A DNA stretch of 64,000 nt from JBLZUR01 sp048565625 (GTDB lineage Bacteria; Pseudomonadota; Alphaproteobacteria; Sphingomonadales; Sphingomonadaceae). The notes under the pieces were generated by a model. That model saw nothing but the letters and a program-made list of their open reading frames with translations. It was not told the DNA's origin and made no database searches. Of the stretch, positions 34,017-42,330 are shown piece after piece. The translations under genes and the position numbers were made by a program. The stretch is taken from NCBI RefSeq assembly GCF_048565625.1, contig NZ_JBLZUR010000001.1:134141-198140 (forward strand), read 5' to 3'. How positions within the stretch are numbered: position 1 is the first letter of the stretch; every line of letters begins with the position of its first letter.

Positions 34017-34629
34017 ACGCGTCATCCATCTGGTCGACGACGAGGAGAGCATCCGCAAGGCGGCGAGCTTTGCGCTCAAGACCGCGGGCTACGACGTCGT
34101 GACCTATGCCTCGGGCGTGGAGTTTCTCAAGGAGGCGAAGTCGGCGGCCGTCGGCTGCGTCATCCTTGACGTGCGCATGCCCGAGATGGACGGTCTCGAG
34201 GTTCAGGCCGCCATGGCAGCACGCGGGGTCAACATGCCGGTCATCGTCCTGACCGGCCATGGCGACGTGTCGGTTGCGGTGCAGGCCATGAAAGGCGGCG
34301 CGGTCGACTTTCTCGAGAAGCCCTTCGAGAAAGCGGCCCTGCTCGGCGCCGTCAGCCGCGCGTTCGCGCGTCTCGACGATGTCGACTTTCGCACTCTGGA
34401 AACCTCTGAAGCCGGCGTGCGGGTCGCTGCACTGACGCCCCGGGAGCGTGAAGTGCTGGAAGGGCTGGCGAACGGCCTGCCCAATAAGACGATCGCCTAT
34501 GACCTGGGCTGTTCATCGCGAACGGTCGAGGTCCATCGCGCGAGCCTGATGGCCAAGCTCGAGGTCCGCAATTTGTCCGAAGCCCTGCGGATCGCCTTTG
34601 CCGCGGGCATGGGCCGCAAGCCGAAGTGA
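34006..34629 (+). CDS. fixJ: FixJ-family response regulator
   Basis: A 207-residue partner of the adjacent kinase: receiver (VDDEESIRKAASF, Asp in VILDVRMPEMDG, VLTGHGD, FLEKPFEKAAL) and LuxR-type HTH (LTPREREVLEGLANGLPNK). ATG 34006 lies within the kinase gene end with AGGAGGA upstream. It closely resembles the regulator at 22.2 kb. Confidence 0.9.
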   Translation: MGDRRVIHLVDDEESIRKAASFALKTAGYDVVTYASGVEFLKEAKSAAVGCVILDVRMPEMDGLEVQAAMAARGVNMPVIVLTGHGDVSVAVQAMKGGAVDFLEKPFEKAALLGAVSRAFARLDDVDFRTLETSEAGVRVAALTPREREVLEGLANGLPNKTIAYDLGCSSRTVEVHRASLMAKLEVRNLSEALRIAFAAGMGRKPK

Positions 34630-34665
34630 CTGCGACCTCTACGTAGCGACGGGACGAGGCGCGAT

Positions 34666-35118
34666 ATGCGATCGATGGTGCAATCGTCACACGGGTGTCC
34701 GCTTCTCGCAATGCCATCGGTCCGTTCCACTCAGCATGATGGCAGATACACCATCCTCGTCTCCGACGACGATCCCGGCGTGCGGCGTGGCCTCCAGCTG
34801 CTGCTGAGATCGCGCGGCTATGCCGTGTGGGGATATACGACCGGCCACGCGCTGTTGGCCGACCCCCGCGCGAAGGAGGCAGACTGCGTCATCCTCGACT
34901 ATCGCATGCCCGACATCGACGGATTCGCGATGCTGCGTCACCTTCGCGAGATCGGATGGTCGGGACGCGCCATCATGATCTCAGGCTTTCACGACACGCT
35001 GCTGGCCTGGCGGGCCGCCGAGGCGGGCTTCGATCACGTTCTCGCAAAGCCTTTGATCGGCAGGGCTTTGCTCGATGCGTTGGACCGGCACCGCGCCGAG
35101 GTTCTGCGAAAGCATTGA
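34666..35118 (+). CDS. Single-domain response regulator (receiver only)
   Basis: A 150-residue protein with one receiver domain: acidic pocket SDDDPG, phospho-Asp in VILDYRMPDIDG, switch Ser in IMISGFHD and Lys in VLAKPLIG; no output domain. It follows fixLJ by 36 bp and may act as a phosphate sink or a further FixL target. The first 25 residues are a poorly conserved leader; an internal ATG at 34711 is an alternative start. Confidence 0.8.
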   Translation: MRSMVQSSHGCPLLAMPSVRSTQHDGRYTILVSDDDPGVRRGLQLLLRSRGYAVWGYTTGHALLADPRAKEADCVILDYRMPDIDGFAMLRHLREIGWSGRAIMISGFHDTLLAWRAAEAGFDHVLAKPLIGRALLDALDRHRAEVLRKH

Positions 35119-35180
35119 GTTATGGCGGCCGGCCCCCGGCAGCCTCAGCCCGGCGCGATGTGGAAAGCCGATCTGCGCCG

Positions 35181-35576
35181 TCAAAGCCAGTGGCTACGTT
35201 TGAACCGGATGTAGAGCCCAATGCAGACCGCAGCGATGACGCCGAGGATGACGAAATATCCCCATTGCGTCTTCAGTTCGGGCATATTCTCGAAATTCAT
35301 GCCGTAGATTCCGGCAATCGCGGTAGGCACCGCGAGGATCGCGGCCCAGGCGGCAAGCTGACGCGTGATCGCACCCTGGCGCTGCTGTTCGAGCAGGTGA
35401 CTCGCCTCGAACACCGAGATCAGGATGTCGCGGATGCCGGTGATGGCGCTCTCAACCCTGAGCATGTGATCGAGCAAATCACGGAAATAGGGTTTCCTTC
35501 TCACGATCTGGCTTTTGAGCCATTCGAGCATGGAATCTTTTGCCATCATGGGCGTCGTCGTCGCTCTCGGCAGCAT
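35181..35576 (-). pseudogene. CorA-type Mg/Co transporter, C-terminal fragment
   Basis: The 131-codon frame holds only the C-terminal third of a CorA-like transporter: helix region PYFRDLLDHMLRVESAITGI, the pore signature GIYGMNFENMP, the last membrane helix and the basic tail RFKRSHWL. Family proteins are about 320 residues, so roughly 190 N-terminal residues are missing. A break near 35.58 kb is likely. Confidence 0.75.
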
Positions 35577-35896
35577 CGTCTACCGGGCCAGCATCCGCCG
35601 GTCATCAACGTAGGGGTCACGACGGTGGAGCGAGCGGTCGGCTCTTCAAGCCCAACGCGATCGGCTCATTTCTCGCTCACCAGTCGTGAACTAACGGCAA
35701 ATTTGTCAGAATTTGAGGGTGAAAGTGATTTATGGCCCTCATTTTTGTTTCAAGCAGCGCCTGCCGAATGCATCTCTGCGATTGATGTCTTCTGCAAAAG
35801 CTTGTTGGCATCGGATGCTCGCTGATCACACCTAACCCGTAATCGTGCCTCTGGCTGACATACCCGACAAACGTATAAGCTCGCCATGCGCGGACG
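35577..35896. other. Intergenic scar without recognisable gene
   Basis: About 320 bp between the truncated CorA fragment and the toxin gene. AT content is higher than around it. I see no convincing reading frame; a weak hairpin with TGAGGG and CCCTCA arms lies near 35.72-35.75 kb. It probably marks an insertion/deletion junction. Confidence 0.5.
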
Positions 35897-36178
35897 TCAC
35901 CAACCCAATTCCGCGTGCGATCCCAAGCGCACAAGCTGCAAGGTGTCGTCATCGGGCTTGCGGTAAATCAGCACGAGGTCGGGCTTTATGTGGCAATCGC
36001 GATGGTCGCGCCAGTCGCCGGTCAGCGCATGGTCGCGGTGGCGCGGTTCAAGCGGCTCGTCGGATGCCAGCGCCTCGATGATCGGGATCAGGTCAGCGTC
36101 CAGCGTCTTGGCGTGCTGCCCCTTCTTCTCCCGCTTGTAGTCGCGCTTGAACCGCCCGAAGCGTTCAATCGTCCGCAT
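35897..36178 (-). CDS. YafQ-family toxin of a type II toxin-antitoxin pair
   Basis: A 93-residue RelE-superfamily mRNA interferase. It shows FKRDYKREKKGQH, LTGDWRDHRDCHIKPDLVLIY and RLGSHAELGW, with the catalytic His near the C-terminus as in YafQ. It follows the antitoxin gene with a 14-bp overlap. Such pairs stabilise plasmids and islands. Confidence 0.88.
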   Translation of the reverse strand: MRTIERFGRFKRDYKREKKGQHAKTLDADLIPIIEALASDEPLEPRHRDHALTGDWRDHRDCHIKPDLVLIYRKPDDDTLQLVRLGSHAELGW

Positions 36179-36428
36179 TGAGGTCGGCCATCAGGTCGAC
36201 CACCGTGGCGAACCGCTTGCCCTTTCCCTCGCGCGCTTCCTTCATGGCCTCGATCGTCTCGGCATTGGGCACCAGCGGTTCAAACGGCAAGGCCTTGTCG
36301 CGGGCAACGCGGGTCAGCATCAGGCGCACGGCATCGGAGACGGTCAGCCCCATAGCAGCCAGCACGGTCGCGGCTTCCTCCTTCACCGCTCCGTCGATCC
36401 GGGTCTGCACAAGAGCGTTTGCGGCCAT
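36165..36428 (-). CDS. RelB/DinJ-family antitoxin
   Basis: An 87-residue antitoxin with an N-terminal ribbon-helix-helix (ALVQTRIDGAVKEEAATVLA, MGLTVSDAVRLMLTRV) and a charged C-terminal toxin-binding tail. ATG 36428 has AAGGAAAT upstream; the longer open frame adds a leader without a ribosome site. It should repress its own promoter. Confidence 0.87.
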   Translation of the reverse strand: MAANALVQTRIDGAVKEEAATVLAAMGLTVSDAVRLMLTRVARDKALPFEPLVPNAETIEAMKEAREGKGKRFATVVDLMADLNADD

Positions 36429-36479
36429 GTCGATTTCCTTTCTGCATGACGATGTAATGCAAGCGAACGCAAAGTGCAA

Positions 36480-36551
36480 TCAGGCAAAGCCCCGGCTATC
36501 GACATGGCGACCGGGCTTCGCGTTTTTCACCTTCAATGCTGTGAGTGCCAT
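36480..36551 (-). pseudogene. Tyrosine integrase, N-terminal remnant (23 codons)
   Basis: ATG 36551 starts MALTALKVKNAKPGRHVDS, the N-terminus of phage/island tyrosine integrases of the DUF4102 type, but the frame hits TGA after RGFA. The rest of the gene is absent; the toxin-antitoxin operon occupies the space right after it on the same strand. It marks a past island end here. Confidence 0.7.
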
Positions 36552-36812
36552 CGGTTCGGGGCCCTGATCGGGAATGTTGGGGCCGTTCTCACACTTTCGG
36601 TGGGCAAACGGTCCCACAATCGTTCCCACATTTTGGGCCAAATTCAGGCAAATCAGGGAGACGACCGCGAACAACTTACAAGACAAATCGTTGCTTTTTC
36701 AGTGTAGGTAGGGGTAGGGACGCCATCAGCTCGCTTGACACAAGGTTCTACACTCGACAGCGGGGTCCTCTACCACCGGGCAATTCTGCAGGATGCTGCA
36801 AACCGCGCGATA

Positions 36813-37250
36813 TCAATGGCGGGCGAAAATTCGCTGACCGGCGCTGCCGAAGGCCACCACCGTATAGGGTTGGCGGGCAGCGCCTGCCACTTCCATGCCC
36901 TCCGAACCGATCGGCATCCCCGCAACCGCAATGCCTTTGACGCCCGCAGGACGGGTCGCCAGCAAGCGCTTGACGTCGGATATCGGGACATGGCCCTCGA
37001 TCATATAGCCATCGACGATCGCGCTGTGGCAAGATGCCAGCGTCCGGGGCATGCCGGCCTTGCGCTGAAGCTCGCTGCGCGACGCATCGTCACGCATGAC
37101 GACCTTGCGTCCCAGCTTCGCGCGCACGGCCTGCGCCCACTTCTCGCAACATCCACATCCCGGATCCCGGTGGACGACGATATCACTGGCCGCAAGCGCT
37201 ACGCCGGGCATGGCGAGGAACAGCAAGGCGACGAATAGGCGGGTCTTCAT
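36813..37250 (-). CDS. DUF411 periplasmic metal-binding protein
   Basis: A 145-residue exported protein: signal peptide ending GVALA, then the DUF411 core VHRDPGCGCCEKWAQ (CxCC cluster), MPRTLASCHSAIVDGYMIEGHVP with further Cys and His. Members accompany copper resistance operons and probably bind copper in the periplasm. ATG 37250 has GGGAG upstream. It has its own ECF-type promoter and also lies downstream of the MFS gene. Confidence 0.87.
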   Translation of the reverse strand: MKTRLFVALLFLAMPGVALAASDIVVHRDPGCGCCEKWAQAVRAKLGRKVVMRDDASRSELQRKAGMPRTLASCHSAIVDGYMIEGHVPISDVKRLLATRPAGVKGIAVAGMPIGSEGMEVAGAARQPYTVVAFGSAGQRIFARH

Positions 37251-37301
37251 GAAATGACTCCCGGAAGAACGATAAGCATGGGGCAGAGGCCCCTTCTTTT
37301 C

Positions 37302-37327
37302 TATACGCATCAATGCGCCCCTCCCCT
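37302..37327 (-). promoter_or_regulatory. Candidate ECF sigma promoter of the DUF411 gene
   Basis: Read on the minus strand: AGGGG (37327-37323), 13 bp, TGCGTATA (37309-37302), 51 bp before the ATG and just after the MFS stop codon. It matches the three sites at 27.3, 27.4 and 28.7 kb in sequence and spacing. Confidence 0.62.
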
Positions 37328-37329
37328 CA

Positions 37330-38571
37330 TCACGCAGATGATTTTACGATGGCGGGCGGCCTCCAGGCTAGCGGCAGGGACACAAGCAGCGCTAGCGATA
37401 GACCACCAATCCCCCACAGAACGAGCGGCTGCGCCCCGGGAGCGACGATGGCTATCGCCAGCGGCGCGAGCGCCTGCCCGATGCTGGCGGCGGAATGCTG
37501 GAAACCGAGCTTCACGCCTGAAGGGGCCCCGCCGCCGCTGATCCAGAAGCTGGTGACCAATCGAAGGGTTGCCGAGCTCCAGCCGGCAGCAACGATGATC
37601 CCACTGAGCTCGGCCATACTCGCGGCGACAGGAAACATGAAAAGTGCCACAGCCAGCAGGCCCAGCGTCAATCCGGCAAGCCGCCTCGGCACAGTGACCA
37701 GCCAATCCAGCTTTGCATGGAAGATCTGTGCCGCCAGCATGCCCAATCCGCAGAGACTGAGCATCCAGGCGATCTCTTCGCGGCTCAGCGAAATGGCGCT
37801 CCGCGTCACCAGGAGATTGACATGCATCGCCGCCAGCCCGCCGCCCGCGACGATCGTGATAAAAAGCAGGATCAACGTCGCGCCGAGCGTAGGCGCGGGC
37901 AGGTCTCCGCCATCGATGCAAGGTGCACACCAGCGCGGCAGACGCACGGCGCAAAGCGCCGCCCCGACGGCACCGATGCCGAGAGCGAGGATCATGAGGG
38001 GAGCGCGGGGCAGGATCGCGGCCGAGACCTCCGCCACCAGCGGACCGGCGAGATCGCCCAGAAACACGAAGGCGGTCAGCCAGGTGAAGCGGCGCGCCTG
38101 GTCCGCGCGCCCGCTTGCGGCAAAGCTCGCGCAGAGCAAGCCCAACGGTATGATGGCGGCCGACGCCATCCCCGCCACCAGACGCAATGCATAAAGCTCA
38201 GGCAACCCGACGAGGCCGATCGGCGCGGTCACCAGCGCGAGGATGACCAGCGCTGCGCGCAACATCGCCCGATAGTCGACCCGGTCCGCGATCCAGCCCC
38301 AGAGCGGCGCCGCCAGCAAGGCTGCCAGGGGATGGACCGCAGTCAGGCTCGCGACGTGAAAATCATGAGCGCTTGACGATAGCGCGCCACGAGCCGGGTC
38401 GACCAGTGCCGGAAGGAAGGCGAGAATGGCCGTCTGTCCCGCCGACGCCGCAGCCGCCGCGAGCAACAAGACGAAAAAGGAGGCCGGCCAGCGACCGTTG
38501 GCTTGCGATCCAGCCTTGTCACGCGGCGCGTTCGCGGTCGATCCCTCGAGTGGCCATCCGCGGATCACCAC
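37330..38571 (-). CDS. MFS transporter
   Basis: A 413-residue protein with about twelve hydrophobic helices and an MFS loop motif between helices 2 and 3 (PLWGWIADRVDYR). It starts at a GTG overlapping the end of copB2 by 7 bp, so it is co-translated with the copper genes. The substrate is unknown; copper or a small organic compound are both possible. Confidence 0.85.
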   Translation of the reverse strand: MVIRGWPLEGSTANAPRDKAGSQANGRWPASFFVLLLAAAAASAGQTAILAFLPALVDPARGALSSSAHDFHVASLTAVHPLAALLAAPLWGWIADRVDYRAMLRAALVILALVTAPIGLVGLPELYALRLVAGMASAAIIPLGLLCASFAASGRADQARRFTWLTAFVFLGDLAGPLVAEVSAAILPRAPLMILALGIGAVGAALCAVRLPRWCAPCIDGGDLPAPTLGATLILLFITIVAGGGLAAMHVNLLVTRSAISLSREEIAWMLSLCGLGMLAAQIFHAKLDWLVTVPRRLAGLTLGLLAVALFMFPVAASMAELSGIIVAAGWSSATLRLVTSFWISGGGAPSGVKLGFQHSAASIGQALAPLAIAIVAPGAQPLVLWGIGGLSLALLVSLPLAWRPPAIVKSSA

Positions 38572-39551
38572 CAGGCGCGCAAGCCGATCACCAGCCTGTG
38601 TTCGGAAGGCCCTTCCCTGCGCAGGCGACGGAAATCGGCCGTGCCGTCAAATGCGCGCTCCCAGACGAAGCCGATATAGGGCGCGAACTTGCGCGACACC
38701 TCGTAGCGCAACCGTCCGCTCAGCTCGACATTGCTGAAGCCGCTGCCGAGCTGCCGATCGCTCGACCGCTTCGAATAGATATTGGTCTCTACCTGCGGTG
38801 TGAGGATCAACCGATTGGTGACCAGGACCTCATAGGAGGCCTTGGCGCGCGCCGCGAGACGCCCATCGGTCCCTACATAGCCGGTGAGCTGGACGTCGAA
38901 CCAATAAGGCGCCAGTCCCTCGACGCCGGCGGCCAGCCATGTCGTCGCGCCCTTGCCGAGATCCTGCCTGACCCCGAGCAGCGTGCCCCAGAACGGGTTC
39001 TTGCTGTGCCACCACAGCGCCTCGACGCTGCTCTCCGGATCGAGACGTTGGTCGCGGGAGTTCTTGAGGCCCTGGCTGCGCAGCCAGAGCTTGTCATTGT
39101 CCTGACCCTTGGTGACGAGCACGGTCCAACCCACGCCCTGACCCTCGTTGCCGCTGGCGAATTCGAGCTCATCGACAAGTATCTTGGGGATCGAGAGCTT
39201 GTCGGCCATCTCATAGCCCGGCAGCGTCGAGTTGCGATAGCCGTCGGCATAATCGTCCGAGTTGCGCGCGTCCGGCGGGGCCTTGCCACCCTGCATCGAG
39301 CCCATGTCCATCGTGGCGCCGTTACCGGACGCCTTCGTGTCGGTCATATCCATGCCCGGCATGTCCATGCCCGCATGGTCCTGAGAGCCTTGCGCGGAAG
39401 GGGTGTGCTGAGCGGGAGTGGCCGTTTGGGCAGGGGTGGCGGCGGGCGACGGGGGCGAGGCATCCTGCGCGAGGGCGGGAGCCGTGATCGCCGGCGCCAG
39501 GAAGAGGGCAGCGCCAAGAGCGATGCCGCGCGAGGGGAAAATCCGGATCAT
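38565..39551 (-). CDS. copB: Outer-membrane copper resistance protein CopB, copy 2
   Basis: A 328-residue protein with a signal peptide ending APALAQ, a shorter Met-rich stretch (MDMPGMDMTDTK) and a CopB barrel (KLWLRSQGLKNS, LGVRQDLGKGATTW, LRYEVSRKFAPYIGFVWERAF) ending in WW. ATG overlaps the copA2 stop (ATGA). It is clearly diverged from copy 1 at 30.7 kb, so this is not a recent duplication. Confidence 0.92.
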   Translation of the reverse strand: MIRIFPSRGIALGAALFLAPAITAPALAQDASPPSPAATPAQTATPAQHTPSAQGSQDHAGMDMPGMDMTDTKASGNGATMDMGSMQGGKAPPDARNSDDYADGYRNSTLPGYEMADKLSIPKILVDELEFASGNEGQGVGWTVLVTKGQDNDKLWLRSQGLKNSRDQRLDPESSVEALWWHSKNPFWGTLLGVRQDLGKGATTWLAAGVEGLAPYWFDVQLTGYVGTDGRLAARAKASYEVLVTNRLILTPQVETNIYSKRSSDRQLGSGFSNVELSGRLRYEVSRKFAPYIGFVWERAFDGTADFRRLRREGPSEHRLVIGLRAWW

Positions 39552-41254
39552 GCGACCACCACCTCCCGGAACATGCCGGCCGCCATGTGATAGAGCAGAT
39601 GGCAGTGGAAGGCCCATCGGCCCATGGCGTCGGCGGTGACGCGGAAGCTCACCCGCTGGGCGGGCTGGACCACGACCGTATGCTTGCGGACCTGGAAGGC
39701 GCCGTCCGGGCCTTCGACATCGCTCCACATGCCGTGCAGATGCATCGGATGCGCCATCATCGTGTCGTTGACGAAGGTGACGCGCAGCCGCTCGTTTGGC
39801 TTGAAATGAAGCGGCCTGGAATCGTTGAGCTTGATGCCGTCGAGCGACCAGATGAACCGTTCCATATTGCCCGTCAGATGCAGCTCGATGTCGCGCTCGG
39901 GCTCGCGCGGGTCGGGATCGCCGCCCGGCGTGCGCAGATCGGCCAGCGTCAGCACGCGCCAGCCGCGCCCGCGCAGCCCGGCGCCGGGATCGTCGAGATT
40001 GGTGCGCGGATAGTCGACGCGCATGTCGGTATTGGCGCCATATTCGGTGCGGGCGTGCCGTGCCCTGGCCGGCATCTCGGTCATGCCGTGCCCGGCATGC
40101 GCGTCGCCTCCCATTGCGCCCATCGTCGCCATCGCGCCCATCATGTCGACCGGCTCGAGCCAGGTCCGGGCATCGAGCAGCGGCACGGCTGCCGCCATGC
40201 CCGGGGCCGGTGCGATCGTGCCACGCGCATAGCCGCTCCGATCGATCGCCTGCGCGAAGATGGTGCGGGCGCCGCCCTCGGGCATGGTGAACTCGACGTC
40301 GTAGGTCTCGCCCGGGCCGATCCGGAATTCCTCGACCGTGACCGGCTCGACCGGCTGCCCGTCGGTCGATACGACCGTCAGCTCGACCCCGGGGATCCGC
40401 ACGTCGAAGAACGTCGCCGTCCCCGCGCCGACGAAGCGCAGGCGCACGCGCTCGCCGGGCGCGGCGATACCGGTCCAGTTGCCGGCGGGCGGCGCGCCGT
40501 TCATCAGATAGGTGTAGGTCGCGGCAGAGACATCGCTGTAGTCGGTCGGGTTCATCCGCGAGCTGTTCCACATCCGCCGCCGCTCGAGCGCCTTGCCCAA
40601 GCCCATGGTGCCGACATCCTTGAGGAAATCGCCGGCGGTCGGCTGCGCAAAATTATAGTAGCTGCTCTGCTTCTTGAGATTGAGGAAGATCTGCAGCGGC
40701 GGCTCGTCCGACCAGTCGCTGAGCACGATGCAATAGTCGCGATCGGGCGCCCGCGCCGCCGGCGCCTGTTTCGGCTCCACGATGATCGCTCCATAGAGTC
40801 CCGTCTGCTCGGCGAGCGTGTGAGCGTGATACCAGTAGGTTCCGCTCTGGCGGACCTCGAAGCGATAGGTGAAGGTCTCGCCCGGCGCGATGCCGGCAAA
40901 GCTGATGCCGGGCACGCCGTCCATCTCCGCCGGCACGATGATGCCGTGCCAATGGATGCTCGACATCTCCTTGAGGCCGTTGCGCACACGGAGCGTGACC
41001 GTGTCGCCTTCGCGCAGGCGCAGGACCGGCGCGGGCACGCTGCCGTTCACGGCGGTCGCGATACGGCGTTTGCCGGTGAAGTTGACTGGCAGCTCGGCGA
41101 TCTCGAGGTCGAACTCGGTCCCGCTAAGCTCGGCGGGCGAGACTGGGGCGGATCGCGCGAGAAGCGCCGGGGCGAAGCCGGCAACCGCGCCGCCGATCGC
41201 CAGCCCCTGGACGAAACGGCGCCGCGCGATCGGCCGGATATGTAAGGGAGACAT
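39548..41254 (-). CDS. copA: Multicopper oxidase CopA, copy 2
   Basis: A 568-residue Tat-exported oxidase (ARRRFVQGLAIGGAV). Copper ligands lie in IHWHGIIV, YWYHAHT, HPMHLHGMW and HCHLLYHMAAGM. The internal Met/His-rich insert is much shorter than in copy 1. ATG 41254 has AAGGGAG upstream and is 25 bp after adhP. Confidence 0.93.
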   Translation of the reverse strand: MSPLHIRPIARRRFVQGLAIGGAVAGFAPALLARSAPVSPAELSGTEFDLEIAELPVNFTGKRRIATAVNGSVPAPVLRLREGDTVTLRVRNGLKEMSSIHWHGIIVPAEMDGVPGISFAGIAPGETFTYRFEVRQSGTYWYHAHTLAEQTGLYGAIIVEPKQAPAARAPDRDYCIVLSDWSDEPPLQIFLNLKKQSSYYNFAQPTAGDFLKDVGTMGLGKALERRRMWNSSRMNPTDYSDVSAATYTYLMNGAPPAGNWTGIAAPGERVRLRFVGAGTATFFDVRIPGVELTVVSTDGQPVEPVTVEEFRIGPGETYDVEFTMPEGGARTIFAQAIDRSGYARGTIAPAPGMAAAVPLLDARTWLEPVDMMGAMATMGAMGGDAHAGHGMTEMPARARHARTEYGANTDMRVDYPRTNLDDPGAGLRGRGWRVLTLADLRTPGGDPDPREPERDIELHLTGNMERFIWSLDGIKLNDSRPLHFKPNERLRVTFVNDTMMAHPMHLHGMWSDVEGPDGAFQVRKHTVVVQPAQRVSFRVTADAMGRWAFHCHLLYHMAAGMFREVVVA

Positions 41255-41279
41255 GAACTGTACTTTCGCGAAGTCGGCT

Positions 41280-42305
41280 TCAGGCGAGGTCGAGGACGAT
41301 CCGGCCCTCGATGTCGCCATGATGCATGCGGGAGAAGACGTCGTTGATGTTCTCCAGCTTGTCTGCATGGACCGTGGCCTTGACCTTGCCCTCGCCGGCG
41401 AACGCCAGTGCCTCGAGCAGATCGAGCCGCGTGCCGACGATCGAGCCGCGCACGGTAATGCCGTTCAGCACGGTGTCGAAGATCGACAACGGGAAGTCGC
41501 CCGGCGGCAGGCCGTTGAGCGCGACCGTGCCGCCGCGCCGGACCATGCCGAGCGCCTGCTGGAACGCCTTGGGCGAAACGGCGGTCACCAGCGCCCCGTG
41601 CGCGCCGCCAATGGCTTTCTTGAGCGCTGCCGAAGGGTCCTCGTTGCGCGCGTTGACCGTCAGTGTGGCGCCAAGGCGTGTAGCGAGGTCGAGCTTGCTA
41701 TCGTCGATGTCGACCGCGGCCACATTGAGACCCATGGCTCGGGCATATTGCACCGCCATGTGGCCGAGCCCGCCAATGCCGGAGACGACCACCCACTCGC
41801 CGGGTCGGGCCTCGGTGGCCTTCAATCCCTTGTAGACGGTGACGCCCGCGCAGAGGATCGGCGCAATGTCGAGGAAGTCGACATTGTCGGGAAGGTGACC
41901 AACATAGTTGGGATCGGCGAGGACATATTCGGCAAAGCTGCCATTGACCGAATAGCCGGTGTTCTGCTGTTCGTGGCAAAGCGTCTCCCAGCCACCCAGG
42001 CAATGCACGCAGTGCCCGCAGGCGGTGTAGAGCCAGGGCACACCGACCCGGTCGCCTTCCTTCACATGGGTGACGCCGGCACCAACGGCGGCGACATGCC
42101 CGACGCCCTCATGGCCAGGAATGAAGGGCGGGTTGGGCTTGACCGGCCAGTCCCCTTCTGCCGCGTGCAGGTCGGTATGGCACACGCCGGTTGCCGCAAT
42201 CTTGACCAGGACCTGCCCGGGGCCGACCGTCGGGATCGGCGCGTCCTCGATGACCAGGGGCTTGCCAAATTCGCGGACGACCGCCGCTTTCATGGTTTTC
42301 GCCAT
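41280..42305 (-). CDS. adhP: Zinc-dependent alcohol dehydrogenase, AdhP-like
   Basis: A 341-residue medium-chain dehydrogenase. Catalytic zinc ligands in GVCHTDLHAAEGDWP and GHEGVG, structural zinc Cys cluster CGHCVHCLGGWETLC, and NAD site GIGGLGHMAVQYA are all intact. It oxidises primary alcohols to aldehydes or the reverse. It sits between the aldehyde dehydrogenase and copA2 with 25-bp gaps, an unusual partner for copper genes. Confidence 0.9.
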   Translation of the reverse strand: MAKTMKAAVVREFGKPLVIEDAPIPTVGPGQVLVKIAATGVCHTDLHAAEGDWPVKPNPPFIPGHEGVGHVAAVGAGVTHVKEGDRVGVPWLYTACGHCVHCLGGWETLCHEQQNTGYSVNGSFAEYVLADPNYVGHLPDNVDFLDIAPILCAGVTVYKGLKATEARPGEWVVVSGIGGLGHMAVQYARAMGLNVAAVDIDDSKLDLATRLGATLTVNARNEDPSAALKKAIGGAHGALVTAVSPKAFQQALGMVRRGGTVALNGLPPGDFPLSIFDTVLNGITVRGSIVGTRLDLLEALAFAGEGKVKATVHADKLENINDVFSRMHHGDIEGRIVLDLA

Positions 42306-42330
42306 GTCCGTTTCTCCTTTGAGCGAGGGG

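Noticed and set aside
35714..35752. Hairpin with TGAGGG/CCCTCA arms and a following T-rich stretch
   Set aside because: The stem is only 6 bp with a 16-base loop and no gene ends beside it; kept as a note in the scar region only.
36555..36812. Possible tRNA or attachment site next to the integrase remnant
   Set aside because: No cloverleaf or clear direct repeat could be recognised by eye.
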